From Linderina pennispora (Eukaryota; Kickxellomycota; Kickxellomycetes; Kickxellales; Kickxellaceae), in assembly GCF_002104995.1 (NCBI RefSeq), contig NW_024468279.1:1-64000 (forward strand): a stretch of DNA of 64,000 nucleotides. Direction: 5' to 3'. The translations under genes were made by a program, and so were the position numbers. This document shows positions 61,669-64,000 of this stretch, piece by piece (the first letter of the stretch is position 1; every line of letters starts with the position of its first letter). A model generated the notes under the pieces. That model worked only from the letters and a program-made list of their open reading frames with translations, had not been told where the DNA came from and did no database searches.

Positions 61669-64000
61669 TTAGTAGTACGGGCTGTTGACAGGGACGGCGG
61701 AGTAGCCCGGAGCGGGGGTGGTCTCGACCGGGACGGCAGAGTAGCCCGGAGCGGGAGTAGTCTCGTAGGCGGTGGTCACCTCGGACTCAACCGACGACGG
61801 GGCAGCGGTGCTGTAGCCCGGAGCGGGGGTGGTCTGCTCGGCGGTGGTCTCCTCAACAGTGGTGGTCTCCTCAGCGGTGGAGTAGCCCGGAGCAGTGGTG
61901 GTCTCCTCAGCAGTGGTGGTCTCGTAAGCAGCCGACGACTCCTCAGCGGTGGTCACCTCGGACTCGACCGAGGACTTGCCCTCAGTGCAGGTGGTCTCAG
62001 CAGCCGACGACGCCTCCTCGGTGGTGGTCTCGTAAGCAGCCGACGACTCCTCAGCAGAAGTGGTCTCGTAGGCGGTGGTCACCTCGGACTCGACAGTGCT
62101 GTAGCCAGGGGCGGAGGTGGTCTCATAGGCGGTGGTCACCTCGGACTCAACCGACGACGACTTGCCCTCAGTGCAGGTGGTCTCGGCAGCCGACGACGCC
62201 TCCTCAGTGGTGGTGTAACCCGGAGCAGAGGTGGTCTCGTAGGCAGTGGTGACCTCGGACTCGACCGACGACGACTTGCCCTCAGTGCAGGTGGTCTCAG
62301 CAGCCGACGACGCCTCCTCAGTGGTGGTGTAACCCGGAGCAGAGGTGGTCTCGTAGGCAGTGGTCACCTCGGACTCAACCGACGACGACTTGCCCTCAGT
62401 GCAGGTGGTCTCAGCAGCCGACGACTCCTCGGCAGAGGTGCTGTAGCCCGGAGCGGGGGTGGTCTCGTAGGCAGTGGTCACCTCGGACTCAACAGTGCTG
62501 TAGCCAGGGGCGGAGGTGGTCTCATAGGCGGTGGTCACCTCGGACTCAACCGACGACGACTTGCCCTCAGTGCAGGTGGTCTCAGCAGCCGACGACTCCT
62601 CAGCAGAGGTGCTGTAGCCCGGAGCAGAGGTGGTCTCGTAGGCAGTGGTCACCTCGGACTCGACCGACGACTTGCCCTCAGTGCAGGTGGTCTCAACAGC
62701 CGACGACGCCTCCTCGGTGGTGCTGTAGCCCGGAGCGGGGGTGGTCTCGTAGGCAGTGGTCACCTCGGACTCAACAGTGCTGTAGCCAGGGGCAGGGGTG
62801 GTCTCAGCCGGGACGGTGGTGTAGCCAGGGGCCGAGGTGGTCTCGTAGGCAGTGGTCACCTCGGACTTGACCGACGAAGGAGCGGGGGTGGTCTCCTCGC
62901 AGGTGGTCTCAGCAGGGACAGTGGTGTAGCCCGGAGCAGGGGTGGTCTCAGCGGGGACGGTGGTGTAGCCAGGGGCAGGGGTGGTCGGAGTCGGGGCAGT
63001 GGTCACCTCAGACTCGACGGTGCTGTAGCCCGGAGCGGGGGTGGTCTCCTCGCAGGTGGTCTCGGCGGGGACGGTGGTGTAGCCCGGAGCAGGGGTGGTC
63101 TCGGCGGGGACGGTGGTGTAGCCAGGAGCCGGGGTGGTCTCAGCGGGGACGGTGGTGTAGCCAGGGGCCGGGGTGGTCGGAGCCGGGGCAGTGGTCACCT
63201 CGGACTCGACGGTGCTGTAGCCCGGAGCCGGGGTGGTCTCCTCGCAGTAGGAGGTGGTCTCCTGAGGAGCAGGAGTGGTCTCCTCGCAGTAGGAGGTGGT
63301 CTCCTGGGGAGCAGGGGTGGTCTCCTCATCGCAGTAGGGGAGGGTCTCAGCGGGGACGGTGGTGTAGCCCGGAGCAGGGGTGGTCTCAGCCGGGACGGTG
63401 GTGTAGCCAGGGGCAGGGGTGGTCGGAGCCGGGGCAGTGGTCACCTCAGACTCGACGGTGCTGTAGCCCGGAGCCGGGGTGGTCTTAGCGGGGACCGTAG
63501 TGTAGCCAGGAGCCGGGGTGGTCTCAGCGGGGACGGTGGTGTAGCCAGGGGCCGGGGTGGTCGGAGCCGGGGCAGTGGTCACCTCGGACTTGACAGTGCT
63601 GTAGCCCGGAGCCGGGGTGGTCTCGTAACCGCACGGGGCGGTGACGGTCTCAGTGACAGCCTTGGTAACGGTGACGGTGGCGCCCGGCACCTCGTTGCCC
63701 GGAGCGGTGACGGTCACGGTGACGGTGGCACCCGGGACCTGGTTGCCCGGAGCAGTCACGGTGACGGTGACCTCCTCGCAGCAATACTCGTACTCCTCGG
63801 TGGTGCTGTAGCCAGGGGCGGGGGTGGTCGCAACCTCGGTGGGGACAACCGCGGTGGTGCTGTAGCCAGGAGCCGGGGTGGTCTCAGCGGGGGCAGTGCT
63901 GTAGCCAGGGGCCGGGGTGGTCGGAGCCGGGGCGGTGGTGACCTCGGACTCGACGGTGCTGTAGCCAGGGGCGGGGGTGGTCTCAGCGGCGGAGGACTCC
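61669..64000 (-). CDS. Thr/Pro/Ala-rich tandem-repeat surface protein, partial at window end
   Basis: The frame stays open from 64000 to a stop at 61669, so more than 770 residues are present and the N-terminus lies outside. Nearly all of it is built from short units: TTPAPGY(S/T)[13 protein letters not shown](Y/P), [14 protein letters not shown] and CEE. A different unit, VTVTAPGN(Q/E)VPGA, lies near 63640-63770. The Thr/Ser/Pro density suggests heavy O-mannosylation and an extended stalk, as in fungal wall proteins and adhesins. Regularly spaced Cys residues (CTEGKSS, CEETTP) could cross-link. The C-terminus (VPVNSPYY) has no hydrophobic GPI tail, so attachment would be non-GPI, or the frame differs near the end. 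No ligand-binding domain visible in this part. Confidence 0.75.
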   Translation of the reverse strand, partial: ESSAAETTPAPGYSTVESEVTTAPAPTTPAPGYSTAPAETTPAPGYSTTAVVPTEVATTPAPGYSTTEEYEYCCEEVTVTVTAPGNQVPGATVTVTVTAPGNEVPGATVTVTKAVTETVTAPCGYETTPAPGYSTVKSEVTTAPAPTTPAPGYTTVPAETTPAPGYTTVPAKTTPAPGYSTVESEVTTAPAPTTPAPGYTTVPAETTPAPGYTTVPAETLPYCDEETTPAPQETTSYCEETTPAPQETTSYCEETTPAPGYSTVESEVTTAPAPTTPAPGYTTVPAETTPAPGYTTVPAETTPAPGYTTVPAETTCEETTPAPGYSTVESEVTTAPTPTTPAPGYTTVPAETTPAPGYTTVPAETTCEETTPAPSSVKSEVTTAYETTSAPGYTTVPAETTPAPGYSTVESEVTTAYETTPAPGYSTTEEASSAVETTCTEGKSSVESEVTTAYETTSAPGYSTSAEESSAAETTCTEGKSSSVESEVTTAYETTSAPGYSTVESEVTTAYETTPAPGYSTSAEESSAAETTCTEGKSSSVESEVTTAYETTSAPGYTTTEEASSAAETTCTEGKSSSVESEVTTAYETTSAPGYTTTEEASSAAETTCTEGKSSSVESEVTTAYETTSAPGYSTVESEVTTAYETTSAEESSAAYETTTEEASSAAETTCTEGKSSVESEVTTAEESSAAYETTTAEETTTAPGYSTAEETTTVEETTAEQTTPAPGYSTAAPSSVESEVTTAYETTPAPGYSAVPVETTPAPGYSAVPVNSPYY
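61700..63640. repeat. Coding minisatellite array of the surface protein
   Basis: Repeats of about 27-30 bp around GGTGTAGCCCGGAGCAGGGGTGGTCTC and larger units of about 114-120 bp containing TCGACCGACGACGACTTGCC. Neighbouring large units at 62140-62420 are almost identical, which indicates recent unequal crossing-over. Confidence 0.8.

Noticed and set aside
61700-63640. CRISPR-like or satellite array
   Set aside because: The repeats are in frame throughout and encode a regular Thr/Pro protein; no unique spacers.

Overview
The window is nuclear DNA from a fungus. It carries cytosolic lysyl-tRNA synthetase, beta-1,3-glucan synthase (FKS), a GH72/CBM43 glucanosyltransferase, squalene synthase, Sec53, Spf1 and polyubiquitin. 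The genes are GC-rich and have few, short introns (about 88-114 nt, plus one of 312 nt in RPL26). Compact, intron-poor genes of this kind fit an early-diverging lineage, and I would look first in Kickxellomycotina/Zoopagomycota; this is an inference from style, not from a search.

Layout. 0.8-7.3 kb: a frame-disrupted seven-helix receptor, a GDSL hydrolase, RPL26 and LysRS. 7.3-12.0 kb: a gene-poor, partly AT-rich island with decayed hairpin elements, a Fanzor (eukaryotic TnpB) pseudogene and a fold-back repeat. 12.0-30.3 kb: housekeeping genes. GAS-type glucanosyltransferase and FKS are head to head across 2.8 kb, followed by squalene synthase, a phosphoribosyltransferase, a PKA-like kinase, an oxaloacetate-type mitochondrial carrier and a secreted subtilisin. 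30.3-47.6 kb: an AT-rich nest of transposons. 48.0-64.0 kb: polyubiquitin, a Hac1/XBP1-like bZIP, an acidic nucleolar-type protein, elongin A, phosphomannomutase, P5A ATPase Spf1, a PHD-finger protein and a Thr/Pro repeat wall protein that runs off the end.

The most unusual part is the transposon nest. Two copies of a gene module each hold a large protein resembling a rolling-circle replication initiator (pattern D-x-T-x-D, then K-x-x-N-K-x-Y-N-K, then R-x-E-x-T) placed tail to tail with a 79-residue protein of a family I do not recognise. One copy also has an intact DDE (HARBI1/DDE_Tnp_4-like) transposase next to it. The same region holds about 460 bp and 397 bp non-coding elements. These share termini, carry very large palindromes with a common core, show no evident target-site duplication, and in one case have the palindrome loop inverted (flip/flop). 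About 1.58 kb Tc1-like elements with clean TA duplications interrupt both copies of the initiator-like gene.

Several conserved genes (squalene synthase, Spf1, the receptor, possibly the bZIP) contain isolated one-base frame changes, mostly beside C or A runs. These look more like sequencing indels than gene death, except that in the Hac1-like bZIP an Ire1-type short intron is a live alternative.
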